Assembly: GCA_022606425.2 (NCBI GenBank)
Contig: JAHDVF020000844.1
Location: forward strand, 1 to 64,000
Direction of reading: 5' to 3'
Length of the DNA stretch: 64,000 bases
DNA from: Lepidostoma basale
Taxonomy: Eukaryota > Arthropoda > Insecta > Trichoptera > Lepidostomatidae
Part shown: piece by piece, positions 1 through 10,642 of the stretch
How the letters are laid out: the number at the start of each line of letters is the position of its first letter
How positions within the stretch are numbered: the stretch's first letter is position 1
Notes under the pieces: generated by a model
Databases searched by the model: none
Told to the model about the DNA's origin: nothing
What the model saw: only the letters and a program-made list of their open reading frames with translations
Position numbers and translations under genes: made by a program

Positions 1-360
1 GGGGTGGGTGGCTCTCGGCGGGTCCGGTGGTAGCTGCGGGGCGTATCGCGGGCTTCGATTGTCCTTTTGTTCGCGACGTACGGGACGAACGTGCCGTTCG
101 GGAGTTTCACGTAGAGTGACTCCATCTTACGGTTTCCGGCTAGGCTGAGTAGCGCTCTCGGGCTGCCCGTGATTGCGTGTCTGTCGTTGAAGTCTATCTT
201 GCACTTGGTCACTTCACTTGCAAGAGTATCACTGGGTAGAGATGGTGATGCCAGTATCACCGCGGTTTGCCTGGGAAGGCGGGTTGCTTTCGGTTGCGAT
301 CGCAAAATAGAAAAACTCGGGGAGCACAGAGAGACGTGCGCGAAGCGCGGCGTCTCAAGA
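1..360 (-). other. Unidentified open reading frame, cut by window edge
   Basis: On the minus strand one frame stays open from about position 360 to the window edge, with residues such as KMESLYVKLPNGTFVPYVAN near the end. Local GC content is higher than in the AT-rich DNA that follows, as in the LINE ORF1 genes further in. I do not recognise a family. It could be part of a retroelement gag or a host coding exon. The start codon and both ends are unknown. Confidence 0.25.
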
Positions 361-443
361 GCGAGTCCTTTCCACTGGATTGCAATGCCCGGCGTATGCC
401 TTCTTATACTATTTCCCGGCGGCGGCCCCGGAAGCAGTGCCAT

Positions 444-690
444 CTAGCGGCACTTTTGCAAAGCTACCGTGCCTCGCTGCGCGGCGCACTCTCTCGGGGT
501 AACAGACTTTGTACCTTTTGTGGTATGGGTGAAACTGTTTTTTTTTTGTAAAATACGATGTACGCTATTTCTGGGTACTCCAGTGCTCTCTTCAATTCCA
601 CGTACTGAGATACTTGGGTCTTGTTGGACTGCTTGCAAGACTTGGTTCTCGTAGGGCATGACTGGTCTTCCCTCGCTAACCATTTGTTCA
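444..690 (-). pseudogene. Transposase helix-turn-helix fragment (IS630/Tc1/mariner-like)
   Basis: About 80 codons contain LQAVQQDPSISVRGIEEST followed by GVPRNSVHRILQKK. This is the pattern of the second helix-turn-helix in IS630/Tc1/mariner-type transposases (DNA-binding half). No DDE catalytic domain follows: the frame runs into unrelated sequence near 540, where an A-run suggests a frameshift. Read as a dead fragment. Family assignment rests on the HTH pattern only. Confidence 0.45.
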
Positions 691-943
691 TAATAATTCC
701 TGTTTTACTTTATAGCCATCTTGTTTGCGCATATATTCTTGCTCTAATTCATTTTTCTTTTCCCCTTTGCACTTTCGTATTTATGACATGTTAAGCATTG
801 GTCTTTTTTTGGTTTAAAAAGGAATAATTATGATTCATGCAAAATATTCGTCTGTACGTGTTGGCACTGACGGCGGTTACGTATCTTTACAATGACACTC
901 GCCTAAAAATGATATTCGCCATAATTTAGAAGTATAACTACCT

Positions 944-1203
944 GCCTTTGCATTTCCATTAAAATAACGTCAATAAAATAGATTGTACCAATTAAACAAC
1001 CAATTATTATACTACGTAATAAGTAAAACGTATTAAGTACATCCCAAAGTAAAACGAAATATATTGGACTGTCGCCTTTGCATTTCCATTAAAATAACGT
1101 CAATAAAATATATTGTACCAATTAAACAACCAATTATTATACTACGTAATAAGTAAAACGTATTAAGTACATCCCAAAGTGAAACGAAATATATTGGACT
1201 GTC
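944..1203. repeat. Direct tandem duplication, 2 x 130 bp
   Basis: The stretch starting GCCTTTGCATTTCC at 944 recurs at 1074 with only two or three base changes, ending both times in ATATTGGACTGTC. The period is 130 bp. No coding potential is seen. The rest of 691-1334 is AT-rich and shows no gene. Confidence 0.9.
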
Positions 1204-1334
1204 AGAAAGAAAAACACATTGTTGCCACTTTACAAAATTAAATGGCCCAATAAAAGTAACTATTAGAATTCAAAAAGGTTCAAACATGTTCATTAAAGAA
1301 TTAATATAATTTTCATTAAAACAATACAATTATT

Positions 1335-2384
1335 ATTTACCGTTTGCTGGATTTATCAATTTGATGTTTAAATGATGTCCATCTTCGCCCTGCCAGAACA
1401 ATATTGGATATTGCAATGCATCATATGAACGGTGAGTTTCTGCAACACGTTGTAGAGTGTTGTTTCGAAGATGGAGTGCAATGTCGCGTGATTCAAACTC
1501 GATTGCAACCTCATCAATGGTTGGAGAATTAAATCTTCCCGCATGTTATCCAACAGGTGTTATGTCAGCTCGAATCACAATTTTATGGTTATCAGTTGGC
1601 ATTTGTTCAATAGCTGTTTTGAACAATTTAATTAATTCGTTGTGTGAATCAATTACATGTTTATCTTTTTGTAGTATTGTTAATCTCACAACGTTGATTA
1701 ACTTGATCACGTGAATCTCCAATAAAATAAATTTGCAAAAACTTGTATTCAGCATCCGGAACGGGCAGAAGAGAACCTGCTTTATGATAGATTTGACCTT
1801 GAATCTTGAATGTTGGCATAAAATTGCTAGTCATTACATTTGTTGCGCCAAACGAAGTCATTTGAAAGCATGTATTATAATTTCGTATGTTTTTCAAGAA
1901 ATGCTTCGAATGTGTTGTAGTACCAGCAACCAATGAAATCAATGGTTCAGAGGGCACATTCAATCTTGGCAATTTAACCTTACCATTCAAACATATTCCA
2001 GGTGGTTCATTTTTGAATTTCAGTGCTTTGCAATGTGTACACAGTTTATTAATCATTTCGATATCAACAGCTGGATGCGAGCTAAATCCAATTTCAGGAA
2101 TATATTGAAATGCAATACGATTGAACATAGTCAGTTGATTCAATCGATTCGTTGGCATACGTAATCGATTATTGGAACGGTGTACATTTTGCTCCGTATG
2201 TGTTTCTCTCACACCTACTCGTATTGATTCATGTTGTGTGGATCTATTAGCACGTGACTGGGACATATGTGCTCGATTTTGTAAATTTCGTCGAGCCGAT
2301 TGTTGTTCATTTTCATTTCTCCTATTTTCTCTTTTTTTTTTTAGCAGCTACGGTACGACTTCCGATGAGTTTTCGTTTGTATGG
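1335..2384 (-). pseudogene. Helitron N-terminal (Helitron_like_N) region, decayed
   Basis: The minus strand reads MPYKRKLIGSRTVAAKKK near 2384, then, after a frame change, a 201-residue stretch (2266-1661) with CTHCKALKF, SKHFLKNIRNYN, TSFGA, FMPTFKIQGQIYH and FLQIYFIGDS. Shifted frames continue with HKIVIRAD, GRFNSPTIDEVAIEF and ETHRSYDALQYPILFWQGED. These are hallmark blocks of the N-terminal part of Helitron replicase/helicase proteins. The match ends near 1335, before the HUH Rep motifs and helicase, which are absent. At least two frameshifts show it is inactive. No Helitron end was identified. Confidence 0.85.
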
Positions 2385-2389
2385 CATTT

Positions 2390-3005
2390 TGTCAACCTAA
2401 ATTTAACAAATTAATGTAATTTTATTTTTACATAATTCAGTGATATAAATTTAGAAATAAAATTTGATTTTTAATTTTATTGGCTACATGGTCCCTCCAG
2501 TATCTTCCTCTGGATTTACTCCACCAAATGATATCGTGTATTTCTAAAACCTGGCTTTGCCAAATAAAGGAAGAAAAGATAACTTGTATTTGGTCTATAT
2601 TCGCCTGCACTACGAAAATTTTCAATTAATTTATTAATTTATAAAGTTAATTAGAGCTCGATTAGTAACAAAAATATGCATATGACCACCGCCGTATTCC
2701 ACATAATAAATTCTCCAAGTTTCATAAGAATCTGTTCAGGAATAACCGCGTAAAAAGTCCACACACAGAAGGCAGATTGAGTTTTATTTATATAGTAGAA
2801 GATAGATAGTACAAGATAGATAGATAAACATAGATATATAAACATATTAAGTACGTGATAAAATAAAAACAGAAGATTTTAATCTTCTTCGTTTAATTGC
2901 CGTATCTGCGCATGGTAATTTTTTATACCAATAGTGCAATTCCTCTGGTACCCTAGTACCCGTGGTGCATAGTTTTAACAGATCCTGTTTTCTGGAATTG
3001 GCAAA
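2390..3005. other. AT-rich stretch without a recognisable gene
   Basis: Only short chance open frames and simple AT-rich sequence, including GATA-type microsatellite bases around 2800-2840. Nothing here could be tied to a family. Confidence 0.5.
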
Positions 3006-3008
3006 ATA

Positions 3009-3399
3009 CTATCGTAAGCTTTCACAAGTTGTATCGACTGATAACGACGCCCTCGTCCAGAGATAAATATTTTTTTTGTATGGTTCAGTATTTTTTATAT
3101 TCTTTTCTTCGTAAGCAGCCTTAAATGCTTCTTGGTGTTCTTTGAGTGCCTTCGTCAAATTTGCAACCTGTGCTCCGGACGCGTTATTAATTTTCATATT
3201 TATGCGGTCACATTTTGAACGAGTATACCGATGGCTTTTTGAAGGACAAATTCATGGTATCAAATACGTTTTTGAATATGGTTTTGCTAACTGGAGTATC
3301 AGTCTTCAGTTTATACAAATTATAAAGAACTTGTATGTTGAGCTCAGAATTTTGTTTCGGCCGTAGTAGAGTGGCTTTCTGTGCAAGGGAAACAGCCAA
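3009..3399 (-). pseudogene. Fragment of a cysteine-containing transposon protein
   Basis: Two adjacent minus-strand frames read LYNLYKLKTDTPVSKTIFKN, then NLSFKKPSVYSFKCDRINMK and KALKEHQEAFKAAYEEKN. I recall this block (N-L-S-F-x-K-P followed by C and D, then an alpha-helical H/A-rich stretch) from uncharacterised DDE-type proteins repeated in insect genomes. The frame changes once near 3205 and breaks off near 3005. The name of the superfamily is uncertain. Confidence 0.4.
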
Positions 3400-3424
3400 T
3401 ATGAGCTTTTACTTCCTCTAGTTT

Positions 3425-3535
3425 GAAATCGTTCCAATGCGGCATTCCACTCTCCTCTGTTCGCCTCCTGCCGGAGACACGGCGTGATGGGTTGCGGACC
3501 TCATCGACACCTGTAGGCATATCTCCCGCACACAC
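3425..3535 (-). mobile_element. 5' end fragment of the RTE-type LINE
   Basis: On the minus strand the bases around ACCCATCACGCCGTGTCTCC and GGCGAACAGAGG match the 5' leader also seen at 57655-57755 and, in shortened form, at the start of the large RTE element at 38741. Only about 100 bp remain, and the open frame through it is not a gene. Confidence 0.55.
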
Positions 3536-3699
3536 TTACTACCTAAGACATTTCTTTCTAAATCTTCTACATCATCGTACCTGGCATACAGAGAGTTTTA
3601 AGTTCACTGTTCTATATATGCCACATTAAAAACTAAAAATACAAATTTATATTAATTAGCACTGTTCCAAACTTAAAACTTCGTTTAAATTTGGAACCT

Positions 3700-4115
3700 G
3701 AACATGATTTGGATGAACAGTATATAATCTGCTCAGAGCACCCGTTGAAAATGAGTTTTGGTGACCTTCAACCGGTTTACCTTTTTTGCGTCGCTGGAAT
3801 TATTTTTTGGATGCATTCCAAGTATAATATGTTGGTATTTCAGAATATAAAAATGTTTTGGCAAATGTATCAATTTGGCATAATGAAAAAAATGAGGTCA
3901 AGGTGGTTGGCGGTGGTGTTGCTGCCCTTTCTTGTACATTTTCTGTTATAAAATAAACACGTTGCCCATTTTATAGATTTTTGGGTTATGCTTTCAATGT
4001 TATGAATGAATATAAGCTAGCAATAGCTTTATTTTTATTCTGACCCGTACAATTATCTAAAGAAAAAGTGACGTGCAGCTTTTCATTGGGGTGCTTTTGA
4101 CTTAACTCTTTTAAG
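3700..4115. repeat. Dispersed repeat, copy 1 of ~410 bp
   Basis: This sequence recurs at 12432-12846 in the same orientation with about 90 percent or better agreement by eye. It has a small open frame (3691-3951, ending in ...LLPFLVHFLL) that I cannot match to any family. Copy 2 carries an extra short insertion (GGCCACTGC) that is missing here near 4003. No terminal inverted repeats or tail were recognised, so its class is open. Confidence 0.75.
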
Positions 4116-4139
4116 TATTCTTTCAAGGATGATCGCCGC

Positions 4140-4437
4140 TTTAGTGGGCGAATCCGCTCTGCCTTTCTGGTAAACCAGACCAGAGTATGTCGATTTATTT
4201 ATGACCCCCGTACGCCCGGTGTAGGGTTCCTGCATTATGACGATAACAAATTTGGCAATGGTAATGTTCCTGATGAACGAAAGGGTGGCGGTCTCGCATC
4301 TCTGGAGATTCGCCTGAGCAACTTTGTATTTTCGGAACGAGTCACTGCCCGTAGTCTAATTTGGCTCTGTAGGCGACGACGTGCCTCCGGTAGCAGGGAC
4401 ATTCCTCGCTGAAGACAGCGAGGTGAGTCTTGTCGAC
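4140..4437 (-). pseudogene. R1-clade LINE fragment: ORF1 end joined to start of endonuclease
   Basis: Minus-strand reading gives an ORF1 tail (CPCYRRHVVAYRAKLDYGQ, stop), closely matching 5055-5110, followed in another frame by VAQANLQRCETATLSF, MQEPYTGRTGVINK and GLVYQKGRADSPTKAA. The latter is the start of the apurinic-type endonuclease of R1-clade LINEs (x-QAN-L, then QEPY-x-G). This identifies the clade of the gag-like genes at 5-12 kb. It is truncated on both sides. Confidence 0.7.
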
Positions 4438-5050
4438 CCTATTTTTTTTTTTTTACTTGGTTTAAGTGTGATTCTTTGATACTTCGATATCTAATATTTC
4501 AAAGTGGTTTGAACTTTACTAAAAGTGATTCTGTGTGAGAATTTAACTCAATGAGTGTAAGAGTGCCTGTCTTGTGGTTCCATGGGCTATCTACTAGCAT
4601 CCCGACATTCGTCTTACAACTGAGGGAACCATGGAAAACCTCAGCTGGGACACGGCGTTCCTATGGGAGAATAATGAAAACAATTGGTTTGGAAATACTT
4701 TATTGCGGGTAGAGGCTATGGTACTGTGAGAATCCATCACATTAACGTCGAAATCAAATCAACAGCGCCGACTCCACCCCACTCCCATTCACTGAGTATT
4801 TCTACAAGATGAGAATATCAGACACAGCATGCCACGTAAATGCCCTCCATCCCCAGGGGCGAATGTGTGAGAGAGAGAGAGACACACATCTACATCCAAG
4901 GACGGAGGCCATTCCCGAAGCACGTCACCTCCGATACTCTCAATTCTCCAAAACACCCTGCAAACAGAAACGGAATAAATACAGCGCCATCAATTCAATA
5001 CCAAGGTCATGTTAAGCATTACATTGAAGATTTTTCAGAGCGACCCGGGG
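4438..5050. other. Non-coding stretch with an A/T-run boundary
   Basis: A run of T at 4442-4455 (a poly(A) run on the minus strand) separates the R1 fragment from unidentified DNA. Around 4876 there is a short GA microsatellite. No gene is seen until the R1 ORF1 tail at 5055. Confidence 0.4.
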
Positions 5051-5054
5051 CAAG

Positions 5055-5838
5055 TCACTGCCCGTAGTCGACTCTGCCTCTGTAGGCGACGACGTGCCGC
5101 CGGTAGCACGGACACTCCTCGCTGAATACTCGATGAGTAACAGCGAGGCGAGTCCCGTCAACCCTGTTGGAGCGGTCGCAGCTGATGCAGGTGTCGGTCG
5201 CACAAGCCACCTTTCGGCAGCTGGCCGCTTTGTGCTCGTCCCCGCAGCGCCAGCAGGACTCCTTGCTCCTGCAGTGGGTGGAAGTGTGTCCGTACGACAG
5301 GCACTTGTGACAGGTGAGCAGCGCCAGGTACTCCGCTACGCGGACCCTGGCGAACCCCATATTTAACATCGGCTCGTCCTTCACGAGCTTCCAGACCGGC
5401 GGCGCGACCGAGAGGATGGCGCACCTCCTCTCCTTGTCCTTGCGGAATCCGACAAGGAAAAGGACGGAAGCCAGCTCCTCTTTCGGGGCATCCCGGAGGA
5501 GCCCCCGAAGGGACCGATTCTGTGAAAACATGGCCGTGACAATGTCGTCCTTGGACATTGTCGCGTCCACGCCTTAAACTATGATGCGCGGGCGAAGCTT
5601 CGCTTCCTCCCGCGCGTTAAGAGAGTCAGTTTTGTTGACCGCATCTGTGAAGATGCGGCAGTCTTCCAAGGTGTCGCACTCGACGAGCACCTTGGTCGCG
5701 GATCTTTTGAGTTGTCGAATGCCGACTCCGAGGGTCGACAAATTGACGCTGCTTTTAATGGTCCTCTCGATCACCTCGCCGCCCATAGTTTCCTTCCCGG
5801 TAATGACCACCGTGTGTCTCGACTTGGGGCTCACGGTG
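5055..5838 (-). pseudogene. R1-clade LINE ORF1 (gag-like), C-terminal part split off by Transib
   Basis: The minus strand reads SPKSRHTVVITGKET just below 5838, then a gag-like central domain (IERTIKSSVNLSTLGVGIRQ, LVECDTLEDCRIF), an in-frame stop near 5576, MSKDDIVTAMFSQNRSL and zinc knuckles CHKCLSYGHTSTHC, CWRCGDEHKAASC and CISC before a stop near 5056. CCHC knuckles of this kind bind element RNA. The missing N-terminal part lies at 8803-9728: removing the Transib element and one CGGTG copy makes both halves run on in frame. The in-frame stop shows the gene was not functional in its present form. Confidence 0.85.
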
Positions 5839-6163
5839 CACAGTGGGGCCAAAATATGAAAACGTGTCATTAACTCATAGAAGCTATATATATAGCTATA
5901 AATCAAAGGATTTAATGTAATTAGGTAGGTTAATGAAAATAAGAGACAATGTCATGAATATTAACACTTTATTTTTCCAATAACAATGAAATATGTGTCA
6001 AATACTGTCTTATTTTTATATGCTCGTTAAAGTCATTTTTTATTATTTTTAATAACGTAAAATGCAGCTTAGTTTTACATAATATATACGTTTCTTGAAA
6101 GAACGTCGATTTTACCCTTCATAAATACACACCAATATATTTTTTTTACTCGTTATCAGATAT

Positions 6164-8240
6164 TTATGAAACACCATCATTGTCATCGGATTCATCATTT
6201 TCGCTTTGGCTGGAGGACCCTGTAGATGGAGGTATTATCAGATCCAAAACGTCTTTGGGGAATCTAGTTAGTTCCTCTTTCGGTAATTTCCTCTTACTAG
6301 TTATTAAAGGATCTGATGAGGGTAAAAGAAAATTTAAAATATCCGTGTTTGAATTCGTTCTGCTGGATTTCCTCGAGTGGTACTCCCTAAACTTTTTAAA
6401 ATCTTTGTTACGTGCTTCCTGCGCTTCTTCGGTTAATTGCCCTATCGGCAATATTGACGTTTTTATTATTTCAGGTCCGTGTATTAAATATTCGTGAAGT
6501 GTGGGTGGCATATTACACCACGGATATTTTTCTTCAAAATATCTGGCTGTATGTAACGCATACTCCCGGTATTTTTCCACACTAATTTCATGACCACATG
6601 ATATAACTATTAAAATGGTGTGCATTTTTCTTATTAATTCTACATCTAAATTGGTTATTTCTGCAGACACCTCTGCATTTAAAAAAAAACGCCTGGCGGT
6701 ATTTCCATCGTTTGTGTTACCAAAGCCCGGCTTGGTTTGTCCACGATCAAACCTAGTTTTTCTTTGAACTGAGCTTGAATTTTTTTCTTAGTTTCTTCAA
6801 CGATTTCCTTGTCTGTCCCTCGAGCTTTTATAGGCAGTTTGTACGTCAAATGGAGAAGACACTAAAAAAAGCGTATCCATCCGTGCAAGACCGAAATGCC
6901 GAATTCTAAATTTTCTGTTTTTATTTATTTTGTTAGCAATGCATCTATATATTATAATTCAATTGTTTAGATGTGGCACCACGTATGTAACATTTTTGGG
7001 TAGAAGAAGTATGTGTGATAGCATTACATACTTTGCCATCAATCATTGCGAATATTAAATGATGTTTGATTACGATAACGCGCCCATCTAGTCTGACTAT
7101 GGTTGTGGTAATATTTTTTATTTCTTCATCTACCCTTCGTTTCTCTTCCAAAGGTACTGCTGTGCATTCCTTAATAAATTCTATTTTCAGAGGTCTGCAA
7201 TACCTCGTTGAACCAGGTCTTGGATTTTGCCAAATAATTTTGGCACCAGACACTAGGCGTAAGGGGGCAAATGATGTGATAAAAACCGCTGCATCATCGG
7301 CATCTGCGTCAAAAAAGCCTGTTTATGTGAACTGTGCCCCGAATTTCCATCAACTCCCCATTTGGAATATAATATCATATTATTTAATTCTTTGGGTTTG
7401 AGTGTAAAAACAACATCTTGATGGGTGATAATTAAACGCTCAATCGTGAGATTAAGCATGATCTGCAAATCAACATATACCAAAGTATCCGTGACATGTA
7501 TATTTTCTGGCTCTGGATAACATCGTATTTTTTGACCTGTACAGTTTTATACGAAGGATATAAGTTTTTAGATTTCAACTTAATAGCGTTATACTGATGT
7601 GGAGGCAAGTCCGCTTCTATTAAAAGTGCTAAAGCATCTTCTGCTGACATGAACACGTTTCCAAAAGACTCCCTGGAAGTTTGATGAGATTTACCTGAAC
7701 CTGTTGGAACAGATAAAATACCTCGAACCAACTTTGAGGCATCTGCCTGTCATGCAGCTCTAAGTTCCATTTGTGTTGCGCAGAGTAAGTCTGGCAGAGA
7801 TGCAGAATTCCTCAGATTAACCGTCTTTTGCCGCTTCACCCTTTCTGTAGTCTCCTCAAAAGGAATCATCGGGCGACCGCCACATGTTTTTGTAGCGCGA
7901 ATGAAAGAAACGGATGTATCAAGCCACGTTTTATTAACATCGAGAAATCTTTCTTTCATCCAGTGAGCTGATTCCCATCATGATTTATAATCAAATTTAA
8001 ACCGAATAAAATTTTTAACACACGTAACACTTTTTCCTAACTCCTCAACACACCCTGTCCGTTTTATGATTTCTTTTTGCAGGAAATCAATCTGATCCTC
8101 CAATTTTTCTTTTCCGAAACTCTTCATAAGCGTTATTAATTGATGCTTTGTCATAAACAAAGTGCTGGAGCTGGTACCTAGGTATGCGAGAAAAGGAAAA
8201 ACAGAATAAGATACAAAATTGGTGTATTTTTTTTTCATTT
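6164..8240 (-). pseudogene. Transib transposase (RAG1-core relative), frameshifted
   Basis: Pieces in order on the minus strand: LEDQIDFLQKEIIKRTGCVE (about 8100), RFLDVNKTWLDTSVSFIR and GRPMIPFEETTERVKRQKT (7959-7800), MSAEDALALLIEADLPPHQY (about 7640), SKWGVDGNSGHSSHKQAF (about 7350), IIWQNPRPGSTRYCRPLK and FAMIDGKVCNAITHTSS (7240-7010), then MPPTLHEYLIHGPEIIK, LPIGQLTEEAQEARNKDF and YHSRKSSR (6510-6360). Transposases of this family cut at the element ends with a DDE triad. The D in KWGVDG, the D in MIDGK and an E in EEAQEARNK sit in the corresponding motifs, the last aligning with the RAG1 E962 region. At least five frame changes make it inactive. Stop near 6166. Confidence 0.9.
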
Positions 8241-8759
8241 TTGGTTATTCGAAATGTGCTGTTATTATAAAAAGGTGCAAAAAGTGGCAAAAAATAACAT
8301 CATATCAATAAAGTACAACAATTACTTATTATAAATCAATTAAAATACTTGCGGAATTCATCGGGATTCTATACTAAATCTATAAATGTTTTTTTAATAT
8401 TACAAAAACCTCTGTATCATTTTAATGCGAAATCGGTTTAATTTTTTTACATTTAAAACAAGCCGTAATTACAATTAATTTAACTCGAAAAAGAGGATAC
8501 ATACCTGACGTGTAAGGTTCCATACTAAAACTTTAAATTTTTTATCAATAATACAACTAAAGAAATGTTAGAAACTAGGTGTTGCGCTGACTTGAAATAA
8601 CGGACGTGTAACCTCTACGAGTAATCGGCTCCGATTGAGGGGTGCTAGAGCGAACGTGTCACAGTCTAGCTTGTCTATCTGCTCGAGATCATATGCTAAA
8701 TATATCTGAGTCATCATATAATAACAAAGCGTTTAATGAATCATAATTTTTTTTTTTTG

Positions 8760-8797
8760 GGTTATTGTATGAGAAATCTGAATCCTGCCCCATTGTG
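8760..8797 (-). other. Transib right end: heptamer-like plus nonamer-like motif
   Basis: Read inward on the minus strand: CACAATG (8797-8791), 22 bases, then ACAATAACC (8768-8760). The V(D)J signal consensus is CACAGTG, 12 or 23 bases, ACAAAAACC. So the heptamer differs at one base and the nonamer at one. The left end has a perfect CACAGTG (5839-5845) but I see no good nonamer there. Confidence 0.6.
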
Positions 8798-8802
8798 CGG
8801 TG

Positions 8803-9728
8803 GCGGGAATCTGCGCGATCTCGGGGGTCGGTCCGCGGGCGACGCGGGGGTTTGCAGCTGCCACAGCGTAGCTTCTGGGTGTCGGGGTAGGCGCGCCGGC
8901 CCGCACCCGCTGCGGCTCCACAACAGAGAAGGTAGGCTCACCGGCAGACTGTTGGAAAGTCGTCGCCGGGTCCGACTCGGTGGCAGGCACTCGTCGCGGC
9001 GTCGCTACTGGAGAGAGAGATGGTACATAGGGAGACTGCTGGCACGCCATCGCCAGGTCCGACACAGCAACTGACACCCGCCGCGGCTTAGCTACTGGAG
9101 AGAGAGATGGTACATGGGGAGACGGCTGGGACGCCATCGCCAGGTCCAACTCGTCAACAGGCTCCCGACGGGGCATCGCTACGGGAGAAAGAGAAAAGGC
9201 TCGGACAGACTGCCGAGACGAAATCGCCTGGTCCGACTCAGCTACAGGCACCAGCCGCGGCGTCGCTATAGGAGATAGAGATGGAACATGGGGACACTGC
9301 TGGGACGATATCGCCTGTAGTAGCTGCGCCGAGTGGGCTTCCTGAAGCCTCAGGCGCTCCTCCGTGTGCTCCAATTCGAGGCGAAGCACCTTCTCATAAT
9401 GGCTGTTTTTGAGGTCGAGAATCTTTCTAGCAATGGCTGCGGCTTCAATGGAGATGCTATTGAGGCAATCAAGAACGAAGTTCTTGCAATTTGATATTGC
9501 CACTGTGGCCCATGGCGACAGTGGCTCTTTTGATGAAAGTGCCAATGGTGGTGGGCGACTGAGGCTCCACGGTGGTTCTGGGGGTAGACGAGTGCGCCTG
9601 AGTGTCGGCGTCGTCGCACCTGCTGGTGGATCTCCCTTGGAGAGGTGGAATTCCCTTGGAGAGGTCTTTTCTGTGGCGTAGGTTGTCGGCGTCGCTGGCT
9701 TGCTGACGTTACGCTTGGTGCGCTTCAT
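8803..9728 (-). pseudogene. R1-clade LINE ORF1, N-terminal part (upstream of Transib insertion)
   Basis: An open frame begins MKRTKRNVSKPATPTTYATE at 9728. It has a predicted coiled-coil region (SISIEAAAIARKILDLKNSH, RLELEHTEERLRLQEAHSAQ, about residues 95-140), then four or more 29-residue repeats (consensus around PHVPSLSPVATPRRVPV), then YAVAAANPRVARGPTPEIAQ. The last twenty-odd codons before its stop are read into the Transib end and are not native. The related copy at 10643-11731 continues directly from PEIAQ into the domain found here only below 5838, confirming the split. Confidence 0.85.
8960..9310 (-). repeat. 87-bp tandem repeat inside ORF1 (29-residue units)
   Basis: Four to five diverged units encode proline/serine-rich segments of the form QQSPHVPSLSPVATPRR. 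The related ORF1 copy at 11.0-11.7 kb has only one comparable unit, so the array expanded in this lineage or shrank in the other. Confidence 0.8.
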
Positions 9729-10640
9729 AACTAGTTTGAGCAGTAAAATGGTGGCTCCCTCTCACGTTTCGATCGCACAACTTTGAAAATTTTTGAGAAA
9801 AAAAAAAGTTTAAAAAATTATATTTTGAAAGACTGCCAAAAGGACGAAAAGCTTGAAATATCGTGAAATAGCTTCACGATACCGGAAAATGGGTCCAACC
9901 CGGCCGCCCGATATATCGATATTAATTAAAGGAATCAGAAAATTGAGTATAGTAATACTGTCGCTAGGGGCAAATTGTTGTTTTGGTGTTAAATATTTTG
10001 AAATTTTGAAAAATTATTGTGGATAAGTTGCGAGATTAAAACGTGAGAAGAACTCACCGGACAGAGAACCTATGGCGCCGGACTGAAATTGAAACAGTTA
10101 AAATTAAAATTAGAAAAAAAAATGAAAAATAGAAGAAAAAAATATTTTTAATACGGAAAAAAACTGAAAATTTTTACGAAATTGAAAAATTATTTTTTTG
10201 AAAAGGAGCCATTTTTGGTTGGAAACAAAACTGAATTAAAAAGAAAAATTAAATTTAGCACAGACACTTGCCACCCGCGTGATTTAGGCGCGTAATATCA
10301 AGTAATTTCGAAAATAAAATATTAAATCTGACCGTTTGAATCAGGCACTTGTTCGCTGTGTGAAGCTACAATGCCGGCTGGAATACATTTTTGCGCGGGT
10401 TTTTTACGTGAAAAATATCGATATTAATTAAAGGAATCAGAAAATTGAGTATAGTAATACTGTCGCTAGGGGCAAATTTTTGTTTTGGTGTTAAATATTT
10501 TGAAATTTTGAAAATTTACTGTGGATAAGTTGCGAGATTAAAACGTGAGAAGAACTCACCGGACAGAGAACCTATGGCGCCTGACGGACAGAGAACCTAT
10601 GACGCCTGACGTTTGAATCAGGCACTTGTTCGCTGTGTGA
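9729..10640 (-). other. 5' leader of the R1-clade element, with an internal 170-bp duplication
   Basis: The segment 9911-10079 is repeated at 10413-10581 (both with ATTAATTAAAGGAATCAG and the end ACAGAGAACCTATGGCGCC). Similar sequence (CTGACCGTTTGAA, a run around GAAGCTACAATG) also precedes the second ORF1 copy at 11885-12090. On the minus strand it sits just upstream of the ORF1 start, as expected for a LINE 5' leader with promoter function. No gene is seen here. Confidence 0.55.
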
Positions 10641-10642
10641 AG

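Larger units (their letters stand above)
5839..8797 (-). mobile_element. Transib DNA transposon, nested in R1 ORF1
   Basis: Left end begins CACAGTGGGGCCAAAAT at 5839. The right end, read inward on the minus strand, begins CACAATGGGGCAGGATT at 8797. Both are flanked by CGGTG (5834-5838 and 8798-8802), a 5-bp target duplication as Transib elements make. Length 2959 bp, the usual size for a Transib. The transposase remains lie in between on the minus strand. Insertion cut an R1-clade ORF1, so the Transib is the younger of the two. Confidence 0.93.
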
